A stretch of DNA of 64,000 bases, taken from positions 2,790,001 through 2,854,000 of the forward strand of contig NZ_CP144913.1 of assembly GCF_037198315.1 (NCBI RefSeq), given 5' to 3'. The position numbers were made by a program, and so were the translations under genes. The notes beneath the pieces are model-generated. The model searched no databases. It saw only the letters and a list, made by a program, of their open reading frames with translations, and was not told the DNA's origin. This document shows, one piece after another, positions 42,261 through 51,229 of the stretch (the first letter of the stretch is position 1; each line of letters opens with the position of its first letter). The DNA comes from Janibacter sp. A1S7 (GTDB lineage Bacteria > Actinomycetota > Actinomycetes > Actinomycetales > Dermatophilaceae).

Positions 42261-43492
42261 GCCTGGCCCCCTTCCTCGGCGAAGCCGGCGTGGTAGGCGA
42301 GGAACTCCTCGCGCTCGGCCGCCACCAGGGGGTGGTGGTCGGTGTACTGGTGGTCGAACATCGTCGCCATCTCCGGGTCGGGCATCTCCTGGCAGGCCTT
42401 GCGCACCCGCACGGCGATCTCGTCGGCCTCGGCGTCGACGGCGGCGAAGAACTCCTCGTCCGCGTGGTTGCGCTCGGTCATGAAGCCGCGCATCCGCTTG
42501 ATCGGGTCCTTCTCCTTCCAGATCTCGACCTCGGCGCTGCTGCGGTACTTGCTCGGGTCGTCGGAGGTCGTGTGCGCGCCCATCCGGTAGGTGTAGGCCT
42601 CGATCAGGGTCGGGCCCTGGCCGGAGCGAGCCTTGTCCAGGGCGTCCTTGGCGACCGCATAGGTGGCCAGCGGGTCGTTGCCGTCGACGAGCACGCCGGG
42701 GAATCCGAAGCCGCGGGCCCGCTGGTAGGGCGGGATGATGAACTGCGTCTCGTTCGGCTGCGAGATCGCCCACTGGTTGTTCTGCACGAAGAAGACGACC
42801 GGCGACTGCTTCACGGCCGCGAAGACGAGCGCCTCGTTGAAATCACCCTGGCTCGTGCCGCCGTCACCGGTGAAGGCCATCACGGCCGCGTCCCGGTCCG
42901 GGTCGCCGGTGGCCATGTCGCCGTCGGCGGCGATGCCCATCGCGTACCCGGTCGCGTGCAGCATCTGGTTGCCGATGACGATCGTGTAGAGGTGGAAGTT
43001 GTTCTCGTTGGAGTCCCACCCGCCGTGGTTGACCCCGCGGAACATCCCCAGCAGGTTCTCCGGCGGCACGCCGCGGCACCAGGCGACACCGTGCTCGCGG
43101 TAGCCGGGGAAGGCGTAGTCCTGCTCGCGCAGCGCACGACCGGCACCGACCTGGGCGGCCTCCTGGCCGAAGAGACTGGGCCACAGCCCGAGCTCTCCCT
43201 GGCGCTGGAGGGCGAAGCCCTCGGCGTCGATGCGGCGCACGAGGACCAGGTCGCGGTAGATGATCCGCGCGTCCTCGCTCGTCATCTCCTCGACGATCTT
43301 GGCGTAGGGGGCGTTGGTCTCGTTGGTCTCGAGCCGGTTGCCGTCCGCGTCGACGAACTGCACCATCTCCGGGTTCTCGTCGGAGAAGTGTCCGTAGATC
43401 TGCGAAGGGGGCGTGGGCCCCATCTCGGGTGAGGGCTGGAACGCCCCCTCCATGCGGGACCGGGCGTGCCCGGCGACCTCGTTGTCGCTCAA
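42257..43492 (-). CDS. 2-oxo acid dehydrogenase E1 alpha subunit
   Basis: 411 residues from a TTG at 43490-43492 chosen for its AAGGGAG ribosome site 6 bases upstream; an ATG 13 codons in (43453) has none. ThDP-binding motif MAFTGDGGTSQGDFNEALVF and NNQWAISQPNETQ; the N-terminal GHFSDENPEMVQFVDADGNR is typical of the branched-chain/PdhA group of actinobacteria. Oxidatively decarboxylates a 2-oxo acid with E1 beta. The operon E1a-E1b-E2 resembles mycobacterial bkdABC; pyruvate specificity cannot be excluded. Confidence 0.93.
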   Translation of the reverse strand: MSDNEVAGHARSRMEGAFQPSPEMGPTPPSQIYGHFSDENPEMVQFVDADGNRLETNETNAPYAKIVEEMTSEDARIIYRDLVLVRRIDAEGFALQRQGELGLWPSLFGQEAAQVGAGRALREQDYAFPGYREHGVAWCRGVPPENLLGMFRGVNHGGWDSNENNFHLYTIVIGNQMLHATGYAMGIAADGDMATGDPDRDAAVMAFTGDGGTSQGDFNEALVFAAVKQSPVVFFVQNNQWAISQPNETQFIIPPYQRARGFGFPGVLVDGNDPLATYAVAKDALDKARSGQGPTLIEAYTYRMGAHTTSDDPSKYRSSAEVEIWKEKDPIKRMRGFMTERNHADEEFFAAVDAEADEIAVRVRKACQEMPDPEMATMFDHQYTDHHPLVAAEREEFLAYHAGFAEEGGQA

Positions 43493-43709
43493 CTGATGCT
43501 CCCTTCGCTCCACGTCCCGGGGGGTCGCCCCGTGCCGCGGCAGTGAGGTGCGCCGGAGTGGCGCATCGTCTGGCTGCGGCCGGCTTGTGACCGGGACCAC
43601 AGATCATGGCGTCACCCAACTTAGCGTCTCGCTGGCTGGACACCCAAACGGCCTGCGGACCCCACCCGGTCCACGCAGGCGCAGTGGGAGCGCTGGGTTT
43701 CGCACGCGC

Positions 43710-44783
43710 CTAAGCAGTTGCGAAGGTCGTGGCCACCTCGATCAGGCGGTCGTTCGCCTCCGGCTCACCGATGGTCACGCGGACCCCGTCGGTCCCGTAG
43801 GGCCGCACGGACAGGCCGGCCGCGTCGCACGCCGCGACGAACTCCGCGGTGCGCTCCCCCAGCGGGAACCACACGAAGTTCGCCTGGCTCTGCGGTACGT
43901 CCCACCCGGCCGCGCGCAGTCCGTCGATCACCCGGGCACGCTCGGCGACGATCCGCCGAACGCGCTCGTCCAGCTCCCCCTTCGCCGCCAACGACGCCAC
44001 CGCGGCAGCCTGGGCGAGGTGGTTGACGCCGAAGGGGGTCGCGGTCTTGCGCAGCGCCTGGGCCACCGGCTCGGCCGCCACCGCGTACCCGACCCGCAGG
44101 CCGGCCAGCCCGTAGGCCTTGGAGAAGGTCCGCAGGACGACGACATTGGGGTGCTCGCGGCGCAGCGCCAGCCCGTCGACCGCGTCCTGCCCGTCGACGA
44201 ACTCCAGGTAGGCCTCGTCGACGACGACGAGCACGTGGGAGGGGACCGCGGCGATGAAGTCCTGCAGCTCGGTGTGGGTCACCGCCGGGCCGGTGGGGTT
44301 GTTCGGCGTGCAGACGAGGACGACCTTGGTGCGGTCGGTGATCGCGGCTGCCATGGCGTCGAGGTCGTGGCGGAAGTCCGCGGTCAGTGGCACCTGCACC
44401 GACCGGGCCCCGGCGACGGCCACCACGATGGGGTAGGCCTCGAAGGACCGCCATGCGAAGACGACCTCGTCCCCGGCGTCGCACGTGGCCTGGATGATCT
44501 GGCCCAGCACGCCGACGGATCCGGTGCCGGTCGCGACCTGCTCGCGGGGCACGTCGAGGAAGGCGGCGAGCGCATCCGTCAGCGCGGTGACGCCCATGTC
44601 CGGGTAGCGGTTGACCTCGGCGGCGCGCTCGCGGATGACGTCCAGGACGGAGGGCAGCGGTGGGTAGGGGTTCTCGTTCGAGGAGACCTTGTAGACCGTC
44701 TGCCCCTCACGAGGGGTCGGCGGTTGACCGGCGACGTAGGCCGGGACCTGGTCGAGGGCGGAGCGCAACCGAGGGGAGTCCAT
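43710..44783 (-). CDS. pat: Aromatic amino acid / histidinol-phosphate aminotransferase
   Basis: 357 residues from ATG 44781-44783 (AAGGTG 6 bases upstream). PLP-dependent class I/II fold: [53 protein letters not shown], and the PLP-lysine segment [17 protein letters not shown]. The ending [20 protein letters not shown] then [20 protein letters not shown] strongly resembles mycobacterial Pat (Rv3772). Makes phenylalanine or tyrosine from the keto acid, or transaminates histidinol phosphate. No his gene nearby supports Pat. Confidence 0.9.
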   Translation of the reverse strand: MDSPRLRSALDQVPAYVAGQPPTPREGQTVYKVSSNENPYPPLPSVLDVIRERAAEVNRYPDMGVTALTDALAAFLDVPREQVATGTGSVGVLGQIIQATCDAGDEVVFAWRSFEAYPIVVAVAGARSVQVPLTADFRHDLDAMAAAITDRTKVVLVCTPNNPTGPAVTHTELQDFIAAVPSHVLVVVDEAYLEFVDGQDAVDGLALRREHPNVVVLRTFSKAYGLAGLRVGYAVAAEPVAQALRKTATPFGVNHLAQAAAVASLAAKGELDERVRRIVAERARVIDGLRAAGWDVPQSQANFVWFPLGERTAEFVAACDAAGLSVRPYGTDGVRVTIGEPEANDRLIEVATTFATA

Positions 44784-44893
44784 GGAGCGCACCTTAACCA
44801 CTCACGGGAGGCACGCGTTGGGGCTTCTGCGCCCGTGTGTGCACCTGCCCGGGCTCCTGCGAAGGGGGACGGCCGGGGCGGCGAGGGGTGGGC

Positions 44894-45286
44894 TCAGCGG
44901 TCGTCCGGCTCGGGCAGGATCCAGTTGAGGACCATCGAGACGACGGTGACGATCAGGGCACCGATGACGGCATCCCACCAGAATTCCCTGATGACGAAGC
45001 TCAGGCCGAGCGGTGAGGAGATCCACTCCGTCAACTGCAGCAGGAAGGCGTTGACCACGAAGGTGAACAGCCCGAGCGTCAGCACGATGGCGGGGAAGGC
45101 AAGCAGTTGGGCGATGGGCTTGACGACCGCGTTGACCACCCCGAAGATCAGCGCCACGAGGACGATCGTGGTGAACTTCGAGGCGAAGGTGGTGCCGTCT
45201 TCGGCGAGGACGATGCCGTCGACGAGCCACGCGGCGACCCACAGGGCGACGGCGTTCACGGCCGTTCGGATGAGGAAATTCGTCAT
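44894..45286 (-). CDS. Phage holin family 4-like (PF04020) membrane protein
   Basis: 130 residues with four transmembrane helices. MTNFLIRTAVNAVALWVAAW, ALIFGVVNAVVKPIAQLLAF, PAIVLTLGLFTFVVNAFLLQ and EFWWDAVIGALIVTVVSMVL are the family pattern (NAVVKP is highly typical). Such proteins are chromosomal rather than phage proteins; role unknown. Divergent from the VWA protein gene, with 139 bp between starts. Confidence 0.85.
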   Translation of the reverse strand: MTNFLIRTAVNAVALWVAAWLVDGIVLAEDGTTFASKFTTIVLVALIFGVVNAVVKPIAQLLAFPAIVLTLGLFTFVVNAFLLQLTEWISSPLGLSFVIREFWWDAVIGALIVTVVSMVLNWILPEPDDR

Positions 45287-45425
45287 GGGGACAGCATGTC
45301 AGGTCACGGGCGCTGCGAGGTCCGGCGACGAACGGGTCACAACCGACCCCACCCGAGCCCCCTCGTCCGCCATACTTGCGCGCGGCTGGTGACGACGAGA
45401 GGCCGGCGACGAAGGAGAGCAACAC

Positions 45426-47171
45426 ATGAGTGCCGAGGACCGCCCCGGGCGGCGACGCGACCTCTGGGACGACGACACCACGTCGGCTGCACCGACGCCG
45501 GCCACGTCCGGGCGCTCGTCGCAGGACGGGCCCGTCGCCGAGGCCACGACCCGCCGCGGCCTGCATCGCGCCCGCCGCGGCCGGCGGCTGCCCTGGTGGA
45601 TCGTGCTGGTCGCGCTCGTCCTCGTGGCACTGCTCTGCCTGGGCGGCGCCTGGGCCTTCCTCGGTGACGACGAGGGCACTGCGGCGTGTGGCGACCCGAT
45701 CGCCGTGTCCGCTGCCCCGGAGATGGCCGCGCCCCTCGAGGACGCGCTGGACAAGGTCACGGGTGAGTGCACCGACTTCCGCGTCACTGCGGCCTCGGCG
45801 GCCACCGTGGCCACGAACATCAACGAGGGCATGGCCCCCGACGTATGGGTCCCGGACAGCTCCACGTGGGTCGACGCGATCGACCAGGACAACACGCCCG
45901 GCCAGTGGCTGGAGGGCCAGTCCATCGCCTCCTCCCCCATCGTCCTGGCGGCCGGGTCGCAGAGCGAGGACGCACCGACCGAGGCGTCGACGTGGACGCG
46001 GATCATCAACGACGAGGGTGACCTGCAGATGGCCAACCCCGACGTGGACACGGCCAGCCGCCTGGCCTTCCACGCCAGCCGCATCGGCCAGCCCGCGCGC
46101 ATCGGTCTGCAGACCGGCGAGCGACTGATCTTCCTCTCGCGCTTCGCCGCGCCCTCGGTCAACAAGCTCCTCGAGGACTACGAGAGCGACCCGAAGGCGA
46201 ACAAGCCCTTCCCCACGGCCGAGCAGGAGATCGCCTCCTTCAACGAGGAGCACGACGACCTGCCGCCGCTGCGCGCGGTGATGCCCGAGCAGGGCACGCT
46301 GTCGCTGGACTACCCGTGGATCACCAACCCGGAGCTGACGGGCGAGTCCCTCGACGCGGCCGACCGGGCACGCACCGAGCTCGGCAGCATCGACGTGCGC
46401 ACGTCCCTGACCGCGGCCGGCTTCCGCGATGCCAGCGGCCGGGGCGGCCCGACGATCGCGGGCCAGGAGGCCGCGGAGGTCGAGGAGCTCGAGGCACCGG
46501 ACCGCACCGAGCGGATCGCACTGGTCGAGCAGTGGGACATCATGCGCACGGACATGCGGATGTTGGCCGTCATCGACGTGTCCGGATCGATGGAGTGGTC
46601 CAGCCCCACCCCGGGCAGGACCCGCTGGGACGTCACCAAGGGCGCGCTCACCCAGGGCACCGGTCTGCTGCCCGCCGGCAGCGAGGTCGGCGCATGGGTC
46701 TTCAGCAGCGACCGCAAGGACGGCCAGGACTACGAGCAGGTTGCCCCGGTCGAGCCGATGAACTCCGAGCACGGCGACGGCACCCACCGTGACCACCTGA
46801 CCCAGCTCGTCAAGGACGGCGACACGTGGCTCGGCGGGGACACCGCGCTGTACGACACGATCTGGGCCGCGCACCAGTCGATGGTCGAGGACTACGACCC
46901 CGAGTACGTGAACTCGATCGTCGTCTTCACCGACGGGGAGAACGACGACCCCAACGGCGGGCTGTCGCTGAAGCAGCTGCTGGACAAGCTCGACGACTCC
47001 TACGACGCCCAGCGCCCGGTCCGGATCATCACGATCGGCATGGGTGAGGCCGATCCGTCGGCGCTGCAGAAGATCGCCGACGAGACCGGCGGCACCTCCT
47101 ACATCGCCGAGACGCCGGACGACATCGAGCGGGTCTTCGTGGAGGCGCTGCTCGCCCGCGGCTCGGGCTGA
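45426..47171 (+). CDS. Membrane-anchored solute-binding/VWA-domain hybrid protein
   Basis: 581 residues. A disordered basic cytoplasmic N-terminus (1-55), one transmembrane helix (about 56-80), then an extracellular part. Residues 85-350 resemble a type II solute-binding fold: AVSAAPEMAAPLEDALDKVT, MAPDVWVPDSSTWVDAI, VLAAGS. Residues 375-575 are a von Willebrand factor A domain with an intact MIDAS, DVSGSMEW (Asp384, Ser386, Ser388), GGDTALYDT and VFTDGEND. The VWA domain binds a metal and probably a protein partner; role unknown, perhaps a substrate-presenting surface adhesin or chelatase-like module. Transcribed toward an MFS gene 35 bp on. Confidence 0.85.
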   Translation: MSAEDRPGRRRDLWDDDTTSAAPTPATSGRSSQDGPVAEATTRRGLHRARRGRRLPWWIVLVALVLVALLCLGGAWAFLGDDEGTAACGDPIAVSAAPEMAAPLEDALDKVTGECTDFRVTAASAATVATNINEGMAPDVWVPDSSTWVDAIDQDNTPGQWLEGQSIASSPIVLAAGSQSEDAPTEASTWTRIINDEGDLQMANPDVDTASRLAFHASRIGQPARIGLQTGERLIFLSRFAAPSVNKLLEDYESDPKANKPFPTAEQEIASFNEEHDDLPPLRAVMPEQGTLSLDYPWITNPELTGESLDAADRARTELGSIDVRTSLTAAGFRDASGRGGPTIAGQEAAEVEELEAPDRTERIALVEQWDIMRTDMRMLAVIDVSGSMEWSSPTPGRTRWDVTKGALTQGTGLLPAGSEVGAWVFSSDRKDGQDYEQVAPVEPMNSEHGDGTHRDHLTQLVKDGDTWLGGDTALYDTIWAAHQSMVEDYDPEYVNSIVVFTDGENDDPNGGLSLKQLLDKLDDSYDAQRPVRIITIGMGEADPSALQKIADETGGTSYIAETPDDIERVFVEALLARGSG

Positions 47172-47206
47172 TCCACCAGCGCGAAGGGGGCGGCTAGGGT
47201 GACGCG

Positions 47207-48481
47207 GTGCGTCGCCTGAGGGCCCTGCTGGCCGACACCCGCCCCCTGCGGGTCCCGGCGTACCGTCGACTGTTCAACGCGCAGATCATCACCGTCATCG
47301 GCGCCCAGCTGACCATCGTCACGGTACCGGCGCAGATCTACGCGATGACCGGGTCGAGCGCCTACGTCGGTCTGACCGGCCTCTTCGGGCTCGTGCCGCT
47401 GGTCGTCTTCGGTCTCTACGGCGGCTCGCTCGCCGACCACTTCGACCGTCGTCGGCTGCTCACCGCGACCACGACCGGTCTGATCGTCACCTCGGCGTTG
47501 CTCTTCCTGCAGGCGGCGATCGGCAACACCAACGTCTGGGTGCTGCTCGGCATCTTCTCCCTGCAGCAGGCCTGCTTCGCCGTCAACCAGCCGACCCGCT
47601 CGGCCGTGCTGCCGCGGATCATGCCCCACAACCTGCTCCCGGCGGCCAATGCCCTGAACATGACCGTCTTCACCGGCGGCGCGATCGCCGGACCCCTCGT
47701 CGGCGGTGCACTCATCCCGGTGCTCGGCTTCTCGTGGCTCTACCTCGTCGACACGGTCTTCCTCCTCGCGACCCTGCGCGCGGTGCTCCTCCTGCCGCCC
47801 CTGCCGGTGGAGGTCGTCGCCGGCTCCTCCCCCGGTCTGCGCTCGGTCATCGACGGGTTCGCCTACCTCGCGACCCAGCCGGTGCTGCTGATGTCCTTCG
47901 TCGTCGACCTCGTCGCGATGGTCTTCGGCATGCCGCGGGCACTGATCCCGGAGATGGCCGACATCAACTTCGGCGGGCCCGAAGGGGGTGGCCTCGCCTT
48001 CGCCGTCCTCTTCGCCGCGATGCCCGCGGGCGCCTTCCTCGGCGGGGTCCTCTCCGGTTGGGTCTCCCGGGTCGAGTTGCAGGGGCGCGCGGTCGTCGTG
48101 GCGATCCTGGTGTGGGGTGGCGCCATCGTCGGGTTCGGCGCGGCGGTCGGCCTGGCCGACGGCACCACCCGGCCGTGGCTGTGGGTCGCGGCGTTCTTCT
48201 TCGCCCTCGGCGGGGCCGCCGACGCGGCCTCGTCCGCGCTGCGCTCGACGATGCTCCAGTCCGCGGCCACCGACGCGATGCGGGGGCGGCTGCAGGGAGT
48301 CTTCATCGTCGTCGTGGCGGGCGGTCCGCGACTGGCCGACGTGCTCCACGGACTGGCTGCGGCCCCCTTCGGCGCGGTCGCCACCACGATCGCCGGCGGT
48401 GCGCTCGTCGTCGTCGGCACCCTGCTCGCCGCGATGCTCGTGCCCGCCTTCGTGCGCTACCGCGCGCCCCTCGCCGGCTGA
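47207..48481 (+). CDS. MFS exporter (EntS-like)
   Basis: 424 residues from GTG 47207. Twelve helices; N-terminal LRVPAYRRLFNAQIITVIGA and the loop GGSLADHFDRRRLLTATT match the MFS_3 group that includes the siderophore exporter EntS. NQPTRSAVLPRIMPHNLLPA is the group hallmark. Substrate unknown. Probably cotranscribed with the VWA protein 35 bp upstream; no siderophore biosynthesis genes are nearby, so iron export is only a family guess. Confidence 0.88.
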   Translation: MRRLRALLADTRPLRVPAYRRLFNAQIITVIGAQLTIVTVPAQIYAMTGSSAYVGLTGLFGLVPLVVFGLYGGSLADHFDRRRLLTATTTGLIVTSALLFLQAAIGNTNVWVLLGIFSLQQACFAVNQPTRSAVLPRIMPHNLLPAANALNMTVFTGGAIAGPLVGGALIPVLGFSWLYLVDTVFLLATLRAVLLLPPLPVEVVAGSSPGLRSVIDGFAYLATQPVLLMSFVVDLVAMVFGMPRALIPEMADINFGGPEGGGLAFAVLFAAMPAGAFLGGVLSGWVSRVELQGRAVVVAILVWGGAIVGFGAAVGLADGTTRPWLWVAAFFFALGGAADAASSALRSTMLQSAATDAMRGRLQGVFIVVVAGGPRLADVLHGLAAAPFGAVATTIAGGALVVVGTLLAAMLVPAFVRYRAPLAG

Positions 48482-48607
48482 TCCGGGCCGACGGTCGCGG
48501 AGCCCGACTCGTGCCCGGGGCGGGACGTCAGGGGGCGAGGCCGGCGACGGAACACGGGCGGGTACCGTAAACTACAAAGCGTCGTACTCATTCCCGTAGG
48601 AGACAGC

Positions 48608-50098
48608 GTGGACGTGCTCGAGCTCGCACGGTGGCAGTTCGCCATCACCACCGTGTACCACTTCTTCTTCGTGCCGATCACGATCGGACTCTCCGCGATC
48701 GTCGCGTGGTACCACACCCGATGGGTGCGCACCCGCAACGAGGACCACCTGCGGATGGCGAAGTTCCTCGGCAAGCTCTTCACGATCAACTTCGCGCTCG
48801 GTCTCGTCACGGGCATCGTCCAGGAGTTCCAGTTCGGGATGAACTGGAGCTCCTACTCCCGCTTCGTCGGGGACATCTTCGGCGCGCCCCTGGCCCTGGA
48901 GGCACTGCTCGCCTTCTTCCTCGAGTCGACCTTCCTGGGCCTGTGGATCTTCGGGTGGGGCCGCATCCCGGAGCGGCTGCACGCCGCGACCATGTGGATC
49001 GTGCACATCGGCACCGTCCTGTCCGCGTACTTCATCCTCGCGGCGAACTCCTTCATGCAGAACCCCGTCGGCTACCGGATCAACGCCGAGACCGGTCGGG
49101 CCGAGATGGCCGACTTCCTCGCCGTGCTGACCAACAAGGTCCAGCTGACCGCCTTCCCGCACGTCATCACCGCCTGCTACATGGTCGGCGGCGCCCTGGT
49201 CCTGGCCGTCGGCCTGCACAAGATGCGCCAGAGCACGCGCCTGCTGCAGGACGCGCAGGCGGCGACCGCCGAGCCGGGGACGACGGCGGCCGGCCCCGAC
49301 CACCACGCCGACCGTCGGATGTACCGCCACGCCGCACGGCTCGGCGCCGTCGTCACCCTCGTCGCCGGCCTGGGCGTCATCATCAGCGGCGACCTGCAGG
49401 GCAAGGTCATGACCGAGGTGCAACCGATGAAGATGGCCGCCGCGGAGGCCCTCTACGAGACCCCACCCGAGGGGCAGTGCGCCCCCTTCTCCGTCCTGAC
49501 CGTCGCCGGGCTCGGCGGTGAGGACCCCACCCACGTCATCGAGGTTCCCTGCCTGCTGTCCTTCATGGGCACCGGCAGCTGGGACGGCGAGGTCCAGGGG
49601 ATGACCGAGCTGGAGAACGAGTACCGGGCCCGCTTCGGTGACGGTGAGCTCACCGGCGCCGAGACCTACATCCCGCCGATCGCGATGAGCTACTGGAACT
49701 TCCGCCTGATGATGGGCGCGGGCTTCTTCGCCATGGCCGTCGCCGCGTGGGCCCTGGTCGCCACCCGCGCCAACCGGGTGCCCATGGCCCGATGGGTCGG
49801 TCCACTGCTCGTGGCCACCCCGTTGGCCACCGTCTTCGGTCACAGCTTCGGGTGGATCTTCACCGAGATGGGACGCCAGCCCTGGGTCGTCTTCGGGGAG
49901 ATGGCGACGCACACGGCCGTCTCACCATCGGTCGGATCGGCGGACGTGTGGACGTCGATGATCGTCTTCACGCTGCTCTACGGAGGCTTGGCCGTCGTCG
50001 AGGTCAAGCTCCTGCTCGACTACATCCGCCGCGGCGCCGAGCCCTTCGAGACGCCACGTCTCGTCGAGGACGACGAGCCGCTCGAGTTCGCGTACTGA
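48608..50098 (+). CDS. cydA: Cytochrome bd ubiquinol oxidase subunit I
   Basis: 496 residues from GTG 48608 (TAGGAGA upstream). Nine helices. Heme ligands: His18 in VYHFFFVPITIG, His in AFPHVITACYMVGG, and Met in the GQPW region; MGRQPWVVFGEMATHTAVSP is the conserved quinol/heme motif. The Q-loop is the short actinobacterial type. Terminal quinol oxidase with high oxygen affinity, no proton pumping. First gene of the cydABCD operon; the 126-bp upstream region has no operator I can name. Confidence 0.95.
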   Translation: MDVLELARWQFAITTVYHFFFVPITIGLSAIVAWYHTRWVRTRNEDHLRMAKFLGKLFTINFALGLVTGIVQEFQFGMNWSSYSRFVGDIFGAPLALEALLAFFLESTFLGLWIFGWGRIPERLHAATMWIVHIGTVLSAYFILAANSFMQNPVGYRINAETGRAEMADFLAVLTNKVQLTAFPHVITACYMVGGALVLAVGLHKMRQSTRLLQDAQAATAEPGTTAAGPDHHADRRMYRHAARLGAVVTLVAGLGVIISGDLQGKVMTEVQPMKMAAAEALYETPPEGQCAPFSVLTVAGLGGEDPTHVIEVPCLLSFMGTGSWDGEVQGMTELENEYRARFGDGELTGAETYIPPIAMSYWNFRLMMGAGFFAMAVAAWALVATRANRVPMARWVGPLLVATPLATVFGHSFGWIFTEMGRQPWVVFGEMATHTAVSPSVGSADVWTSMIVFTLLYGGLAVVEVKLLLDYIRRGAEPFETPRLVEDDEPLEFAY

Positions 50099-50113
50099 CC
50101 GGGGAGCACTGAC

Positions 50114-51229
50114 ATGGATCTTGTGACCATCTGGTTCATCCTGCTGGCGGTCCTGTGGACCGGTTACCTCGTGACCGAGGGCTTCGACTTCGGGGTCGGC
50201 ATGCTGCTGCCGGTCCTCGACCGGGGCCGCGGTCCGACGGGTGGCGCGGGGGCCGATCCCGAGGCTGCCTCGTCGCAGCGCCCACGCGCAGCGTGGGACC
50301 CCGACGAGCGAGACGTGCGCCGCCGCACGATGCTGACGACGATCGGCCCGCACTGGGACGGCAACGAGGTGTGGCTGCTCACCGCGGGCGGGGCGACCTT
50401 CGCGGCCTTCCCCCACTGGTACGCGACGATGTTCTCCGGCATGTACCTGGCGCTGCTGGTCCTGCTCGTCGTCCTCATCCTGCGCAACATGGGCCTGGAA
50501 TACCGGCACAAGCGCCCCGACCGCGAGTGGGTGCGTCGCTGGGACCTCGCGATCATCGCCGGGTCCTTCATCGCCCCCTTCCTCGTCGGTGTGGCACTGA
50601 CGAACCTCGTCGACGGCCTGCCGATGACCGAGCACCTCGCCGGCAGCACGCAGTACACCGAGTTCGACGGATCGCTGCTGAGCCTGCTCACCCCGGTGGC
50701 ACTGCTCGGCGGGCTGACCCTGACCGTCCTGTGCCTGGCGCACGGGGCGCACTTCCTCGCGCTGAAGACCACCGGCGAGATCCGCGAGCAGGCCCGTGAG
50801 GTCGCGACCAAGGCCGGCGTCACCTCGGCCCTTCTCGCCGTGGTCCTCCTGGGTGCCCTCGGCCTGCAACGCGGCACCGCCGCCTCGTGGGTGGTCGCCG
50901 GTCTGGCTGCTCTCGCCCTGCTCGCCGCCATCGCCGCCAATGCGAAGGGGGCGGAGGGCCGGGCCTTCACCGGCACCTCCCTGACGATCGCCCTGACGGT
51001 CATCAGCTACTTCCTCATGCTCTTCCCCAATGCGATCAACGGCCGCGGGAGCAGCCCCGACCTCACCCTGGCGGCCGCAGCCAGCTCGCCGTTGACGTTG
51101 ACCATCATGACCTGGGCTGCCGTGGTCTTCACGCCGATCATGCTCGGCTACACGGTGTGGACCTACTGGGTCTTCCGTCGGCGCCTGTCGGTCGAGCACA
51201 TGCCGCAGTCGGTGGACGCACCGACGTGA
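50114..51229 (+). CDS. cydB: Cytochrome bd ubiquinol oxidase subunit II
   Basis: 371 residues. Eight to nine helices; MDLVTIWFILLAVLWTGYLV then TEGFDFGVGML, IGPHWDGNEVWLLTAGGATF and FAAFPHWYATMFSGMYLALL are the family core; W-D-G-N-E-V-W is invariant. A Gly/Arg-rich insertion (about 38-62) separates helices 1 and 2. Follows cydA by 15 bp with its own GGGGAG site. Confidence 0.95.
   Translation: MDLVTIWFILLAVLWTGYLVTEGFDFGVGMLLPVLDRGRGPTGGAGADPEAASSQRPRAAWDPDERDVRRRTMLTTIGPHWDGNEVWLLTAGGATFAAFPHWYATMFSGMYLALLVLLVVLILRNMGLEYRHKRPDREWVRRWDLAIIAGSFIAPFLVGVALTNLVDGLPMTEHLAGSTQYTEFDGSLLSLLTPVALLGGLTLTVLCLAHGAHFLALKTTGEIREQAREVATKAGVTSALLAVVLLGALGLQRGTAASWVVAGLAALALLAAIAANAKGAEGRAFTGTSLTIALTVISYFLMLFPNAINGRGSSPDLTLAAAASSPLTLTIMTWAAVVFTPIMLGYTVWTYWVFRRRLSVEHMPQSVDAPT

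Noticed and set aside
48550..48607. Rex- or TetR-type operator before cydA
   Set aside because: Only a GTAAAC half-site and no symmetrical site were found.
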